From an uncultured Sutterella sp. (GTDB lineage: Bacteria > Pseudomonadota > Gammaproteobacteria > Burkholderiales > Burkholderiaceae_F), in assembly GCA_900552915.1 (NCBI GenBank), contig USBS01000002.1:1-60339 (forward strand): a stretch of 60,339 nt of DNA, read 5' to 3'. Every line of letters starts with the position of its first letter. Within the stretch, counting starts at the first letter, position 1. Below the pieces are notes generated by a model, which saw nothing but the letters and a program-made list of their open reading frames with translations, was not told the origin of the DNA and did not search any database. Of this stretch, positions 16,456 through 26,213 are shown piece after piece. Both the position numbers and the translations under genes were made by a program.

Positions 16456-18291
16456 TCAATTTTTGGCGCAGGACTCCGCCTTCTGGGTGAGGAATTCCCA
16501 ACGTTCATAGGCGGCTTCTATCTCGCGTGCAACAGCCTCCGAACGAGCGCTCGCCGTCTGCTGATCAATCACCGGAAGCTTGAAGAAATCTGCCGAACTC
16601 ATCTTAAGCATGAGTTCCTCCTGTTCGGCTTCCAGATTTTCAATGGTTGAGGGAAGCGTTTCGAGTTCCTTGTTTTCCTTCCAGCTCATGCGCTCGGCGC
16701 GTTGGCGAAGAGGTTTCTTGACTGCGGGTTTTTCTTCGTAAATCGAATCTTGAGGCTCTTCAACAGGCGGACGCTGTCGAACCCAATCGTCGTAACCGCC
16801 GGCAAATTCCATCCACCGACCGTCGGGAGTGCGGTAGTTGACCGGAGCGAGCAACTGTGTCACAACGCTGTCCAGAAAGCGTCGGTCATGGCTTACCAAG
16901 ATCACGGTGCCCGGATAATTTTCGAGCGTTTCTTCCAGAAGCTCTAGGGAATCGATATCCAGATCGTTCGTGGGCTCGTCAAGCACCAACAGGTTGGCGG
17001 GCAACGCAAACAAACGCGCTAAAAGCAGACGGTTGCGTTCGCCTCCCGACAGATTGGCAACGGGAACTTCGGCGCGATGCGGGGCGAAAAGGAAGTCGCC
17101 CAGATAGCTCATGACGTGTTTTTTGACACCTCCGATTTCGATCCATTCGCTCCCTGGACTTACGGTCTCGGCGACGGTTTTCGTGTCGTCAAGCTGCTCG
17201 CGAAGCTGATCGAAATAAGCGATTTTGAGATTTGTTCCGAGTCGGATGTTGCCGGCATCAGGAGCCAATTTGCCGAGCAAAAGCTTGATGAGCGTGGATT
17301 TGCCGGCCCCGTTGGGGCCGACTAACCCCAGTTTGTCACCGCGCATCAGTCGGAAATCAAGGTTGCGCACGACGGTTTTGCTGCCGAATGCCTTGGTGAG
17401 GCCCTGTGCTTCGGCTACGAGTTTTCCGCTTCGTTCTCCTGCATCTATGGACATGGACACGCGCCCTATGCGTTCGCGGCGGGCAGCTCGTTCGCGTCTT
17501 AGTGCTTCCAATCGACGTACGCGGCCTTCGTTGCGGGTGCGACGCGCCTCAATGCCCTTGCGGATCCAAACTTCTTCTTGCGCCCAGAATTTGTCGAAGC
17601 GTCGATTAGCGACGGCTTCGGCGGCCAGTTCTTCATTTTTGCGAGACTCGTATGCTGCAAAGTTGCCCGGATAACTGCGCAGAATGCCGCGGTCGAGTTC
17701 AAGAATGCGGGTGCAGACGGCGTCGAGGAAGGCACGGTCGTGCGTGATCACCATCAAGGATCGGTTGCTGCGGTATTCCTGCGTGAGAATACTTTCCAGA
17801 GCCTCAATTGTCTCGACATCAAGGTGGTTTGTAGGTTCATCCAGAAGAAGCAGGTCGGGCTTTAGACTCAACGCTAAGGCAAGTGCCGCTTTTTTCTTTT
17901 CGCCGCCGGAGGCTGCCAAAGGGTTTTGTTCGGCTGCGGCATGCAGGCGGTGAAGGTATTCGTCCAGACGCGCGATGGCCGTCCATTTCTCACGTTCATC
18001 GGAAATGTTGTTGAGACCGCCGCGCAAAATGAGGCTTTCACGCAGACTCGGTGCTTCCGGGAGTGTCGGTTCCTGCTCGAGGTAGACGGATGTAAGTCCG
18101 TCCTGCCTCGTCAGAATTCCATCGTCGAGTTTGTCGCGTCCGGCGATGATGTATAAAAGCGAGCTCTTGCCGGTACCGTTGCGGCCGATAAGACCGACGC
18201 GTTCTCCCGCGTCGAGTTGCATTTGTGCGCGGTCGAGCAGGGGTAGATCACCCCAAGCAAGCTCCGCATCTGCGATTGTAAGAAAAGGCAT
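16456..18291 (-). CDS. uup: ABC-F ATPase, Uup-like
   Basis: The 611-residue soluble protein has two ABC domains: Walker A GRNGTGKSS with LDEPTNHLDV in the first, and GPNGAGKST with LSGGERNR and LDEPTNDLDI in the second. They are joined by a charged linker (about residues 215-300). A C-terminal coiled coil (SWKENKELETLPSTIENLEAEQEEL) is the mark of Uup within the ABC-F group. Such proteins act on ribosomes or DNA branch intermediates, not in transport. It starts nine bases after the LpoA-like gene stop, so the two are very likely in one operon. Confidence 0.92.
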   Translation of the reverse strand: MPFLTIADAELAWGDLPLLDRAQMQLDAGERVGLIGRNGTGKSSLLYIIAGRDKLDDGILTRQDGLTSVYLEQEPTLPEAPSLRESLILRGGLNNISDEREKWTAIARLDEYLHRLHAAAEQNPLAASGGEKKKAALALALSLKPDLLLLDEPTNHLDVETIEALESILTQEYRSNRSLMVITHDRAFLDAVCTRILELDRGILRSYPGNFAAYESRKNEELAAEAVANRRFDKFWAQEEVWIRKGIEARRTRNEGRVRRLEALRRERAARRERIGRVSMSIDAGERSGKLVAEAQGLTKAFGSKTVVRNLDFRLMRGDKLGLVGPNGAGKSTLIKLLLGKLAPDAGNIRLGTNLKIAYFDQLREQLDDTKTVAETVSPGSEWIEIGGVKKHVMSYLGDFLFAPHRAEVPVANLSGGERNRLLLARLFALPANLLVLDEPTNDLDIDSLELLEETLENYPGTVILVSHDRRFLDSVVTQLLAPVNYRTPDGRWMEFAGGYDDWVRQRPPVEEPQDSIYEEKPAVKKPLRQRAERMSWKENKELETLPSTIENLEAEQEELMLKMSSADFFKLPVIDQQTASARSEAVAREIEAAYERWEFLTQKAESCAKN

Positions 18292-18300
18292 AGGACTGGA

Positions 18301-20199
18301 CTACGAAGCGGGAGATGGCGACAGCTGGGTCGGGGCGGCAGGAGATTCGTTTTCTGCCGGTAAGTTGTCGGTATTAGGCAGAAGATCTCCGTCAAGATCG
18401 CTTTCTCGCGGCGCGAGCGTGCCGGCTTTTTCGGCCGCCTGCTCGGCTTCGCGCGTAAGCCGCTCAAGCGAACGGCTCTGCGCACGTAAACGACGGCTTT
18501 GCCGCAGTACTTCGAAGTCCACGAGGTCTTGTTCGGAAACCGTTTTGACGGCTCCGCCCAGAATCATTGCGGTCTGAGACCTGCGGTCTACCAGGGGTGT
18601 GTAGTCGAGGTTGTAGGTAAGCGTGCCGAGAAGCCCTTTTACCTGCCCTGAGGAAATGCCGTGGGCAACGGATTGAGATAAGGCATAGGCATCGGCACCG
18701 AGTGCAAAGAGACGCTTGTCGAGAGTTGTTTCCGGTACCGGAACTCGATAAGTCTCTTCAAAAGTTTCCGGATTGAAGTTAAGAATCATCGGCGCATCCA
18801 CAAGTCCCACCTGCAGTAGGTCATAGGTCATGGCGCGTGCGGCCGAGTCGGTGTTTGTCTCGCCCGGATTGGTAAGCGACGTAGCCCATACGCGGGTTCG
18901 GATCGGAAGGCGGGAGCGCACGAGCGAAGCATTTTTGGCATCCATGGCGAGAAAAGCAGCATAGTACGGCGGCTCGGAAAGTGCGACGCGCGCACGTTTG
19001 GCCGCCTGCAGCTGGCGGATGCGGATTTGTTGTTGACGCCAACCGACGGGATCTTCTTCTTGATTGATGAGGACCTCGTCGAATTCGTCCGCATTGAGCT
19101 TTTCAACGACCAGCTCGAAGAATTTGCGAAGGCGCGTAAATTCCTTGAGATCTACCGTTAGTCGATCGGGGGTAAATCCCTGTCGAATGAGTTCTTGTTC
19201 AAAGGCGGCCGAAATACGTTTTTCCAGCGGCGTATCGTGATCGATGAGCAGAACCTTGGGTTTCTCGCCGGCTTCTGTTGTCTCAGGAAGAGCAGCAATG
19301 CCCAGGCGAGCAACATATTCGGCGTCGTGCTCCATCGACATTCCGAGCATCAGCATGTTGCGCGGGAATTGACGCGGTTCCTGCCGCACAAAGGGAAGTT
19401 CGATGTCTTCGGAAAGGACTAGCCCGGGTACTTTGGTTTTGTTAGAAATTCGACCGCCGGTGTCCTGTTCTTCGTGAGTTTGCGCTTCGGCAGCGGCCTC
19501 AATCGGCCGCTCTTCGATTGCTTCAAGCTCGGCGGCATCCTTCCTGGCTGCGCGCAGCCGACGTTCCTCCACGATTTCCTCTTCGGACATGGGGGAAGAA
19601 TAATTGAGGTCAATTTCATTTAGCGTGACGAGCGGAAGCGGAAGGTAATGCAGCTTTGCAATCTCATCAATTGCCTGGCGGTCAAGCGGACCGACAGCAA
19701 CCTGTGCGCCCGCTCGAGCGGCAGCCTTGAGTTGATCCACGGCCGAGCCGTTGGCGCCGGGACGCACCAGAAGGACTTGAACCGGATGCTCTGATGCATA
19801 ATTGGCGGCTAGCAGCCCCTGAAGTGCGGCCTGGGTCGGTCCTTCTAAGGGCGAATCGGCGGCAGGCAGCAGAAATGCCATGCTCATGCCGTAGTGCTCT
19901 TCTTCGACAGGCTCGGCATTTAGAATCGCTGCATCAGGCGGCAAGGATGTTCCATCGCCGGATATGGACTCAGTCGAGGGGGCCTCGAGAGCTCCGGCCT
20001 GTTCCTCTAAAGAACCAGAGGGAGCCGAAGCTGGGGCGGTTGCGGCGGCTTCAGCCGCGGGTACGGTTTCGAGTGCCGCCTCCAGTTCGCTGTTTGCGGC
20101 AGCAGGAGCTTCCTGAGCCAGCGCTGGCAAACAGGGTGCTATTAAGAAAAGAGCGCAAAAAAGACCGGCAACGGCAGGATTTTTCACGATGCAGTTCAC
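18301..20199 (-). CDS. LpoA-like penicillin-binding-protein activator (LppC family)
   Basis: A signal peptide is followed by an alanine/glutamate/proline-rich segment (about 30-100). Next comes a periplasmic-binding-protein-like fold starting at MAFLLPAADSPLEGPTQAALQGLL and containing VAVGPLDRQAI and PLVTLNE. A variable charged insert occupies about 200-255. The LppC/LpoA family activates class A penicillin-binding proteins from the outer membrane. No clear lipobox is present (IAPC), so lipidation is doubtful. At 632 residues it is longer than most betaproteobacterial homologues because of the low-complexity insert. The start is GTG 20199 or GTG 20187, and the 5' end touches divergent rsmI. 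Confidence 0.8.
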   Translation of the reverse strand: MNCIVKNPAVAGLFCALFLIAPCLPALAQEAPAAANSELEAALETVPAAEAAATAPASAPSGSLEEQAGALEAPSTESISGDGTSLPPDAAILNAEPVEEEHYGMSMAFLLPAADSPLEGPTQAALQGLLAANYASEHPVQVLLVRPGANGSAVDQLKAAARAGAQVAVGPLDRQAIDEIAKLHYLPLPLVTLNEIDLNYSSPMSEEEIVEERRLRAARKDAAELEAIEERPIEAAAEAQTHEEQDTGGRISNKTKVPGLVLSEDIELPFVRQEPRQFPRNMLMLGMSMEHDAEYVARLGIAALPETTEAGEKPKVLLIDHDTPLEKRISAAFEQELIRQGFTPDRLTVDLKEFTRLRKFFELVVEKLNADEFDEVLINQEEDPVGWRQQQIRIRQLQAAKRARVALSEPPYYAAFLAMDAKNASLVRSRLPIRTRVWATSLTNPGETNTDSAARAMTYDLLQVGLVDAPMILNFNPETFEETYRVPVPETTLDKRLFALGADAYALSQSVAHGISSGQVKGLLGTLTYNLDYTPLVDRRSQTAMILGGAVKTVSEQDLVDFEVLRQSRRLRAQSRSLERLTREAEQAAEKAGTLAPRESDLDGDLLPNTDNLPAENESPAAPTQLSPSPAS

Positions 20200-21124
20200 T
20201 TCAAAGACAGATGAATTGGTACAAGTGCAACGAATGTCGCAGTTTGCGGCAGATCCCTTGATGCAGAGCGCACAGACAGCTCAGCAGACCTTTCCGCAGT
20301 CAGCGCTCTATATTGTAGGGCTTCCGATCGGGAATGCAGCCGACATTACGCTGCGTGCGCTTTGGGTGTTGGACATATGTGACCTTGTAGCTTGTGAAGA
20401 TACGCGGGAAACACGCAAAATCCTGGATCGCTACGGGATTTCAACACCGACCATCAGCGTACATGAGCACAACGAGCGAGTGGCCTCCCAAAAGCTCATC
20501 GAATACCTTGCTCGGGGCAAGCGCATTGCGCTTGTTACCGATGCCGGCACCCCTGCGGTAAGCGATCCGGGCGCTAAAGCCGTGCAGTGTGTCCGTGAGG
20601 CAGGCTACCGCGTTGTGCCCATTCCCGGTGCAAGCGCTGTTGTCACGGCTCTGTCGGCTTCCGGACTCGATTCCTACAGTTTTACGTTTGCCGGTTTTGT
20701 TCCGTCCTCAGGTAAGGCAAGACGAGCTGCGCTTTCGGCGTTGGCTCAAAAAGAAGAAGCGTTTGTTCTTTACGAGGCTCCGCACCGTATACGTGAGCTT
20801 CTGAGCGATCTGGCGGACGTCCTACATTCCGGGCGCCGGGTTGTCGTTGCCCGTGAGCTCACCAAAAAATTCGAGTCTTTTGATGCCATGACTGCCGCAG
20901 AATTGGAGGCGTGGGCGCGTGCTCACGAACCGCGCGGCGAATATGCTGTCGTTGTCGACATGCAGGCTAAAGAAAATGATGAACTTGACGCAAGAGATCA
21001 AAAGTGGCTCAGAGCCATTGCCGAAGAAATGCCGAAAAGTCGAGCTGCCGCTTTAGCGGCCAAAGTGACCGGCAAAAAGCGCGATGACCTCTATCGAATG
21101 CTCGGCGCGGACAAGTCGAGCTAA
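20189..21124 (+). CDS. rsmI: 16S rRNA (cytidine1402-2'-O)-methyltransferase RsmI
   Basis: The SAM-dependent tetrapyrrole-methylase fold shows the RsmI motifs LYIVGLPIGNAADITLRAL, ACEDTRETRKILDRYGI, ALVTDAGTPAVSDPG and IPGASAVVTALSASGL. It 2'-O-methylates C1402 of 16S rRNA in the decoding centre. Three starts are possible. ATG 20189 has AGGA nine bases upstream but lies inside the start of the divergent LpoA-like gene. ATG 20234 and ATG 20261 have weak ribosome sites, though 20261 gives an N terminus close in length to the E. coli enzyme. The divergent rsmI/lpoA arrangement is usual in beta- and gammaproteobacteria. Confidence 0.94.
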   Translation: MQFTSKTDELVQVQRMSQFAADPLMQSAQTAQQTFPQSALYIVGLPIGNAADITLRALWVLDICDLVACEDTRETRKILDRYGISTPTISVHEHNERVASQKLIEYLARGKRIALVTDAGTPAVSDPGAKAVQCVREAGYRVVPIPGASAVVTALSASGLDSYSFTFAGFVPSSGKARRAALSALAQKEEAFVLYEAPHRIRELLSDLADVLHSGRRVVVARELTKKFESFDAMTAAELEAWARAHEPRGEYAVVVDMQAKENDELDARDQKWLRAIAEEMPKSRAAALAAKVTGKKRDDLYRMLGADKSS

Positions 21125-21154
21125 AAAACCTCGGCTTTTCTATGAAGCCGAGGT
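21123..21154 (-). terminator. Terminator of the argS-dsbA-SDR transcript
   Basis: ACCTCGGCTT (21128-21137) pairs perfectly with AAGCCGAGGT (21145-21154). Read on the minus strand the stem is followed by six T residues, so it terminates the leftward SDR-side transcript. It overlaps the stop codon of convergent rsmI. Confidence 0.85.
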
Positions 21155-21172
21155 GATTTGCGGATTCTTTTC

Positions 21173-21943
21173 TCAGAGGCCGAGCTCTTTGGCTCGAGGC
21201 TTTTCACCGCGGCCGCTCAGAGCCCAATCAAAGACGGCATCGGGAAGCACCTTCAGAAGTCGGGCAACCCAAGCCATTTGCCATGGAATAACACGGTAGG
21301 AGTCTTTATCGAGAATCGCCTTGACGGCACGCGCGGCAAACTCATCGGGCTCAAGAATGAACGGCATCTTGTACGGATTCTTCGCTACCAGAGGCGTGCG
21401 CACGAACCCTGGACAGATTGTCGTGACGGAAATTCCGTACTTGCGAACGTCGTTTCGCAAGCTTTCCAAGTAACTGATGACGGCGGCTTTGCTTGAACAG
21501 TAGGCTTCGCTACCGGGTAGCCCACGGATGCCGCCGACCGAGCCGATGCCGGCGAACTGTCCGCCTCCGCGCTTTCGCATCGGCTCGATGAAGGGATGAA
21601 AGGTCGCAGCCATGGCAAAGACATTGGTGCGGTAGACCTTTTCGAGTACGTCAAGGTCCTCTTCGTACTCAGTCTTCACACCGATGGAAATGCCGGCATT
21701 GGCTAGCACGATGTCCACGGGAGCCTTGCCGTCGAAGTCGCGTGCAGCGGCAAACAGCGCCTGACGGTCGGTGACATCCAAAGCGTAGGTCGTATGCTGT
21801 TCGGCATGCCGCAGACCCGCAAGAACATTGTCAAGCTTGTCCTGACTGCGGCCGACCAACCCGAGCTGTGCACCTAAAGCGTCGAACTTCTTGGCCATTG
21901 CGGCGCCGATGCCGCTCGAAGCCCCCGTGATGAAAACGCGCAT
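21173..21943 (-). CDS. Short-chain dehydrogenase/reductase
   Basis: The 256-residue classical SDR has the cofactor loop TGASSGIGAAMA (7-18), the structural NAG in LANAGIS, the catalytic Ser near GIGSVGG, and YCSSK with the catalytic Tyr and Lys. The Arg after the first strand (GLVGRSQDKL) suggests NADP preference. The substrate is unknown. It abuts dsbA with no gap, and the order argS-SPOR-dsbA-SDR is conserved in Burkholderiales. It is therefore a core gene rather than a recent arrival. Confidence 0.9.
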   Translation of the reverse strand: MRVFITGASSGIGAAMAKKFDALGAQLGLVGRSQDKLDNVLAGLRHAEQHTTYALDVTDRQALFAAARDFDGKAPVDIVLANAGISIGVKTEYEEDLDVLEKVYRTNVFAMAATFHPFIEPMRKRGGGQFAGIGSVGGIRGLPGSEAYCSSKAAVISYLESLRNDVRKYGISVTTICPGFVRTPLVAKNPYKMPFILEPDEFAARAVKAILDKDSYRVIPWQMAWVARLLKVLPDAVFDWALSGRGEKPRAKELGL

Positions 21944-22603
21944 TTATTTTTCCTGACGGACCTTATTGATGAGCCACTGAACCGTATCGACCGTTCCCTG
22001 TCGAGTGCCGACAAGGTGCGGAGCGGTGATGTAGCGGCCGGCAACACCCACGCACGGAGTGGCGTCCACGCCGTAGTTTTTCCACATGCGGGTAGCCTGA
22101 CGATACTTGCTGACAACCGAGAAGCTGCCGAGCATCTGACGGAACTTTTCAGCGTCCACGCCATGCTCTGCGACCCATTTCAGAACGTCCTTTTCGATAT
22201 CCTCGACGGAGCTCCAGTTGTGCTCGCCGCGGATCGTCCAGGACCAGAATTCCATGTGCAAATCGTTCATGCGGCCGAGTGCTTCAAACGAGAAGTACAC
22301 GCGCGGGAAAATCGACAAATCCTCGTTCCAAGCAACCGGAACGGGGACAACCTTAACTTCCGGATTGTCCTTGACGGAATCGATGAACTTTTGCATCACC
22401 GGTGCAAAAGTTAAGCAATGCGGGCAGGTATAGGCGAAGAAGTCGTGCACTACCACGGGCTTCTTGGGAAATTCGAGCGGCGGACGGACTTCGGTGTAGT
22501 CCTTGCCCAAAATGGGATCGGGGGCGGCAGCAAACAGCGGAGCAGCAAACCCAGCTGCACCGGCGGCAGCGGCTGAAGAAATCAGAAGTCGGCGGGAAAT
22601 CAT
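21944..22603 (-). CDS. dsbA: Thiol:disulfide interchange protein DsbA
   Basis: The 219-residue periplasmic oxidase has an N-terminal signal with a twin-arginine-like SRRLLISS start. The thioredoxin fold carries active-site Cys60-Pro-His-Cys63 in FAYTCPHC and the cis-Pro region around VDATPCVGVAGRY. It donates disulfides to secreted proteins. The extra cysteine beside the cis-Pro loop (TPCVG) is less common. It lies between the SPOR gene and the SDR gene in a compact minus-strand operon. Confidence 0.93.
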   Translation of the reverse strand: MISRRLLISSAAAAGAAGFAAPLFAAAPDPILGKDYTEVRPPLEFPKKPVVVHDFFAYTCPHCLTFAPVMQKFIDSVKDNPEVKVVPVPVAWNEDLSIFPRVYFSFEALGRMNDLHMEFWSWTIRGEHNWSSVEDIEKDVLKWVAEHGVDAEKFRQMLGSFSVVSKYRQATRMWKNYGVDATPCVGVAGRYITAPHLVGTRQGTVDTVQWLINKVRQEK

Positions 22604-22634
22604 GGTCGAGTATCCTCGTCTCTTGTGTTAAAAG

Positions 22635-23153
22635 TCAATTGGATTGATGCATCAGGGTGCCCTGAATACCGTTGTCTGCCAGAGTCTGGCGAATTTCTTC
22701 GGCAGCCGTTTCACTGTCGAACGGGCCGAGGCGAACGCGATAGACGCGTTTGCCGGCTTCGCGGCGGTATTCGATCTGTGCGTCCAACCCTGAGAAGGCA
22801 ATCTGTCCCCGTATTTTTTCTGCGTCGGGCAGCTCCGAGAACGTGCCTGCGTTCACCCAGAAGTGGTCGGTGGCGACGGCCTCCGAAGTGTCGCTTCCGC
22901 CGGCATTCACTGCAGCGACCTGACTTTCGGTCTGTTCGCTGCCTTGACCGGCAGCGTACAGCTTAGAGTTCGGGTCAATTGTTTTGCCGTCCAGAAGCTT
23001 TTCATCCACGCTGGTGCTCACCTGCTGGATTTTGTTTACAAACGGGATCGGAGCGTTGGTGATGATGATAAAGGCGGCCGCGGTAATGATGAGCGCCGTC
23101 ACGACACCCATCGTAAACGACCAGAAAAGCGCAGCACCGGAATATTTACGCAT
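22635..23153 (-). CDS. SPOR-domain protein
   Basis: The 172-residue protein has one N-terminal transmembrane segment (SFTMGVVTALIITAAAFIII), a flexible periplasmic linker and a C-terminal SPOR domain (FWVNAGTFSELPDAEKIRGQ to RLGPFDSETAAEEI). SPOR domains bind denuded glycan strands at the division septum. It lies 23 bases after argS and 31 before dsbA, the usual betaproteobacterial arrangement. Confidence 0.88.
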   Translation of the reverse strand: MRKYSGAALFWSFTMGVVTALIITAAAFIIITNAPIPFVNKIQQVSTSVDEKLLDGKTIDPNSKLYAAGQGSEQTESQVAAVNAGGSDTSEAVATDHFWVNAGTFSELPDAEKIRGQIAFSGLDAQIEYRREAGKRVYRVRLGPFDSETAAEEIRQTLADNGIQGTLMHQSN

Positions 23154-23176
23154 TGTCGTTTTATCTCGTCAGATCT

Positions 23177-24907
23177 TTACATGCGTTCGGGCGCGGAGAC
23201 GCCCAGCACTTCAAGCCCGTTGGCAAGCACGCGGCGCGCAGCCAGGCAAAGTGCCAGACGTGCGTTGCGTTCGGAGTCGTCGTCGACCAACACGCGCTCG
23301 GCATTGTAGAACGCGTGGAAATCGGCGGCCAGTTCCTTGAGGTACACACAGATGAGATGCGGAGCCAGGTCGCGGGCAGCTACGGAAAGCGTTTCACCGT
23401 AGCCTGCAAACTTCGCGGCCAGAGCCGTTGCGGCCGTCCCCGTCAGACTCGAAAGGTCGGCTTGCGCAGCTTCGCTTTCGGACGGAACTGCAAAACCCTT
23501 TTCTTCGGCCTGTCGCAGCACGGAGCAAATGCGGGCATGCGCATACTGTAGGTAGTAAACCGGGTTTTCATCGGACTTCGAGCAAGCCAAATTGATATCG
23601 AAGACGAATTCGGCGTCGGACTTGCGCGACACGAGGAAGAATCGTGCGGCATCGCGGCCGACCCAGTCGACGAGATCGCGCAGCGTGACGTAGGTGCCCG
23701 CACGCTTGCTCATCTTCACTTCTTGACCGTCCTTTACGACGAGCAGCATCTTGTGCAACAGGTACTCAGGGAAGGTCTTCGGAATGGTAAGCCCCATTGT
23801 TTTTGCGGCAGCCTGTAACCCGATGCGCACACGGGCGACGGTGCCGTGGTGGTCAGAGCCCTGGATGTTGATGGCGCGATCGAACCCGCGTTCGAACTTG
23901 GCAAGGTGATAGGCCACATCGGGTACGAAGTAGGTGTAGTAACCGTCCTTCTTGCGCATGACGCGGTCCTTGTCGTCCTTGAAGTCTTTGAAGGCTTCGT
24001 CTGTCGTGCGCAGCCACAAAGCGCCGTCGGCTTCGTACGTATATCCGGCTTTCACGATCGCGTCAACGGCTTTGGTAACACGTCCGTCGGTATAAAGCGA
24101 GCTTTCCAGGTAGAAGTTGTCGAAGGCCACCCCCAACTGCTTGAGGTCGGCGTCCTGTTCGTTGCGCAGATAGGCAACGGAATAACGGCGGATGAGGTCA
24201 AGGTCGTTTGTGTCGCCGGTGCTCTCGATCGTGTCGCCCGCAGTCGTCACAACGGTTTTCTTTTCGCAGAAGTCGTGTGCGATGTCGACGATATAGTCGC
24301 CGTGATAGCCGTTTTCGGGGAAGGCTTCGGGGGTCTGTTCACCGGCGAGTTCCTTGGCGCGGGCCTGCACAGAGATCGCCAGATTGTGGATCTGCACGCC
24401 GGCGTCGTTGTAGTAGAACTCGCGCATGACTCGATAGCCTTGCGTAGCCATGATGCGCGAGAGCACGTCGCCCAACGCTCCTTGACGAGCGTGACCGAGG
24501 TGAAGCGGACCGGTGGGGTTGGCAGAGACATACTCGAGCAGAACGCTTTTTCCTTCAAACGCTTTGCTCTTGCCGTAATCGGCGCCTTCGCGCAAGACAT
24601 CACGCACCGGGCGAACCTTAGCTTCTTGCGAGAAGCGGAAATTGATGAAGCCGGGGCCTGCGATTTCTGCGTCGGAGAGAATGTTGCTGAAGGCCTCGTC
24701 GCGCTTCATCGCTCCAACCAAAGAAGCGGCAAGTTCACGGGGATTTTTGCCTGCTTTCTTGGCGCATTGCAATGCAATGGTGCTGGCTAGATCGCCGTGG
24801 TCGGCCTGCTTGGGTCGTTCCAGGCGAATCGGTTCCTGCGCAAGGCCGCAGACGGAAAGCGCACGGGTAAGCAATTCGGTGAGAGCCTGTTTCTGGTCTT
24901 CGATCAT
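23177..24907 (-). CDS. argS: Arginyl-tRNA synthetase
   Basis: The 576-residue class I synthetase has an N-terminal additional domain, the HIGH motif as ANPTGPLHLGHARQ, the KMSKR-like VKMSKRAGTYVTL, and the C-terminal anticodon-binding domain with the DALRA-type region. It charges tRNA-Arg in the cytosol. It is the first gene of the leftward argS-SPOR-dsbA-SDR operon, which ends at the terminator at 21123-21154. Confidence 0.97.
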   Translation of the reverse strand: MIEDQKQALTELLTRALSVCGLAQEPIRLERPKQADHGDLASTIALQCAKKAGKNPRELAASLVGAMKRDEAFSNILSDAEIAGPGFINFRFSQEAKVRPVRDVLREGADYGKSKAFEGKSVLLEYVSANPTGPLHLGHARQGALGDVLSRIMATQGYRVMREFYYNDAGVQIHNLAISVQARAKELAGEQTPEAFPENGYHGDYIVDIAHDFCEKKTVVTTAGDTIESTGDTNDLDLIRRYSVAYLRNEQDADLKQLGVAFDNFYLESSLYTDGRVTKAVDAIVKAGYTYEADGALWLRTTDEAFKDFKDDKDRVMRKKDGYYTYFVPDVAYHLAKFERGFDRAINIQGSDHHGTVARVRIGLQAAAKTMGLTIPKTFPEYLLHKMLLVVKDGQEVKMSKRAGTYVTLRDLVDWVGRDAARFFLVSRKSDAEFVFDINLACSKSDENPVYYLQYAHARICSVLRQAEEKGFAVPSESEAAQADLSSLTGTAATALAAKFAGYGETLSVAARDLAPHLICVYLKELAADFHAFYNAERVLVDDDSERNARLALCLAARRVLANGLEVLGVSAPERM

Positions 24908-25011
24908 TTTCGTCTATTTTGTAAGAGTGCAGCCTTTGGAGAAAATCAGCCGCAGACATAGCAACAGGCGGCCCTTCAAGACCGCCCGTTTATTTGAAAC
25001 GTTCCTAGATT

Positions 25012-25809
25012 TTACGCGATGCGTTTATCGCGCGAGATGGTTGCGTAAGCCGAATGGTTATGAATTGATTCAAAGTTTTCGGCTTCGGCACGGTACCAAA
25101 GGATACGATCGTCGGCATTGAGCTGCTTGCAGACGTCACGGATGATGTCCTCGACGAACTTCGGGTGGTCGTATGCGAACTCGGTAACGTACTTTTCGTC
25201 GTTGCGCTTGAGGCGGCTCCAGAGTTCGCAGGAAGCCGACGTTTCGGCAAACCGAATCTGTTCTTCAAGAGGCAGCGGAGCGGAAAGCTCCAAGGCGATG
25301 ACGATGTGCGAACGTTGATTGTGAGCGCCGTAGTCGCTGATTTCACGGCTGCAGGGGCACAGGCTTGTGACCGGAACGGTTACTTCCTGCACAACACGGG
25401 TTTTGCCCTGGGAGCGTTCGGCGATGAAGCGCACATCATAGTTCATGAGACTCTTGAGTTTGGACACAGGGCTGGCTTTCGTCACAAAGAAGGGACACTT
25501 GATTTCGATGTAGCCTTCCTCGGCTTCAAGCAGTTCGAGCATTTGCTCGAGCATGCAGCGCATCATCTCGCTCGAAAGCGGATCATGGTTGTCCGCAATG
25601 AGCGAGACAAAGCGGGACATGTGTGTGCCTCGCTTGTCGGCCGGAAGTCCGACACACATGCATACCTTTGCGACCGTCGGTTGCGCGCCTTTGATGCTTT
25701 GCACCTGGAGCGGAACGGTCAAACCGCGGATGCCGACGCGGTCAATCGGAATATTTCGCCCGTCGATCAAATTCTGTACGTCGGGCAGAACATTACTTGT
25801 CTGGTCCAT
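25012..25809 (-). CDS. folE2: GTP cyclohydrolase FolE2 (type IB)
   Basis: The 265-residue protein matches the FolE2 family: DRVGIRGLTVPL near the start, CMCVGLPADKRGTHMSRF (with the metal-binding Cys), VTVPVTSLCPCSREISDYGAHNQRS and VEDIIRDVCKQLNADDRILWY. It makes 7,8-dihydroneopterin triphosphate for folate or queuosine precursors and works with several metals, unlike zinc-dependent FolE. The ATG at 25809 has no recognisable Shine-Dalgarno sequence. It stands alone between argS and a 404-base gap. Confidence 0.94.
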   Translation of the reverse strand: MDQTSNVLPDVQNLIDGRNIPIDRVGIRGLTVPLQVQSIKGAQPTVAKVCMCVGLPADKRGTHMSRFVSLIADNHDPLSSEMMRCMLEQMLELLEAEEGYIEIKCPFFVTKASPVSKLKSLMNYDVRFIAERSQGKTRVVQEVTVPVTSLCPCSREISDYGAHNQRSHIVIALELSAPLPLEEQIRFAETSASCELWSRLKRNDEKYVTEFAYDHPKFVEDIIRDVCKQLNADDRILWYRAEAENFESIHNHSAYATISRDKRIA

Positions 25810-26213
25810 ATTAATAATTGAGTCAATGCGTTATCGCCGCGTGTTTTTGTTCTTGTTGGTCGGCGTTGTGCTCCCGGGCGGGGTGCCGAGCTGGGAAAGT
25901 GGTGCCTGCGGGAGTATTCGCAAGCCGACGCGCAGCGTGTTAGACGGTCGAGGTCTGTCGAACCGAAAAATTCGTTGAACTGCGAATGATAAAGGATTTG
26001 TGAAGGATGTATGACCGATTCTGTCGGCTTTGCAGGTCCAGAATTGTTTTGTGCAATCGCAGACATATGGAAAATTGAAAATTCCGACCTCATATAGAAG
26101 GAGCAGGACGTCGATACAAACGGTTGCCAAACCGCAGAACAAACATACGCACTCGTACGGCGTGCCTCGGTACACTCCGGTAAAACAGACTGAATGAAGA
26201 AGGAACTGCGAGC
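25810..26213. other. 404-base gap between folE2 and a small membrane-protein gene
   Basis: No RNA gene or convincing coding frame is visible. An AT-rich patch beside folE2 contains the interrupted palindrome ATTGAGTCAAT (25817-25827). On the minus strand this gives TTGACT just upstream of the folE2 start. It could be an operator or part of the folE2 promoter. The rest looks like ordinary divergent promoter DNA, with AGGA-type ribosome sequence only near 26200. Confidence 0.35.

Noticed and set aside
25831..26175. Open frame of 114 codons on the minus strand in the folE2 upstream gap
   Set aside because: It has no ribosome site, and its cysteine-rich, irregular composition is unlike the neighbours. 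Treated as non-coding.
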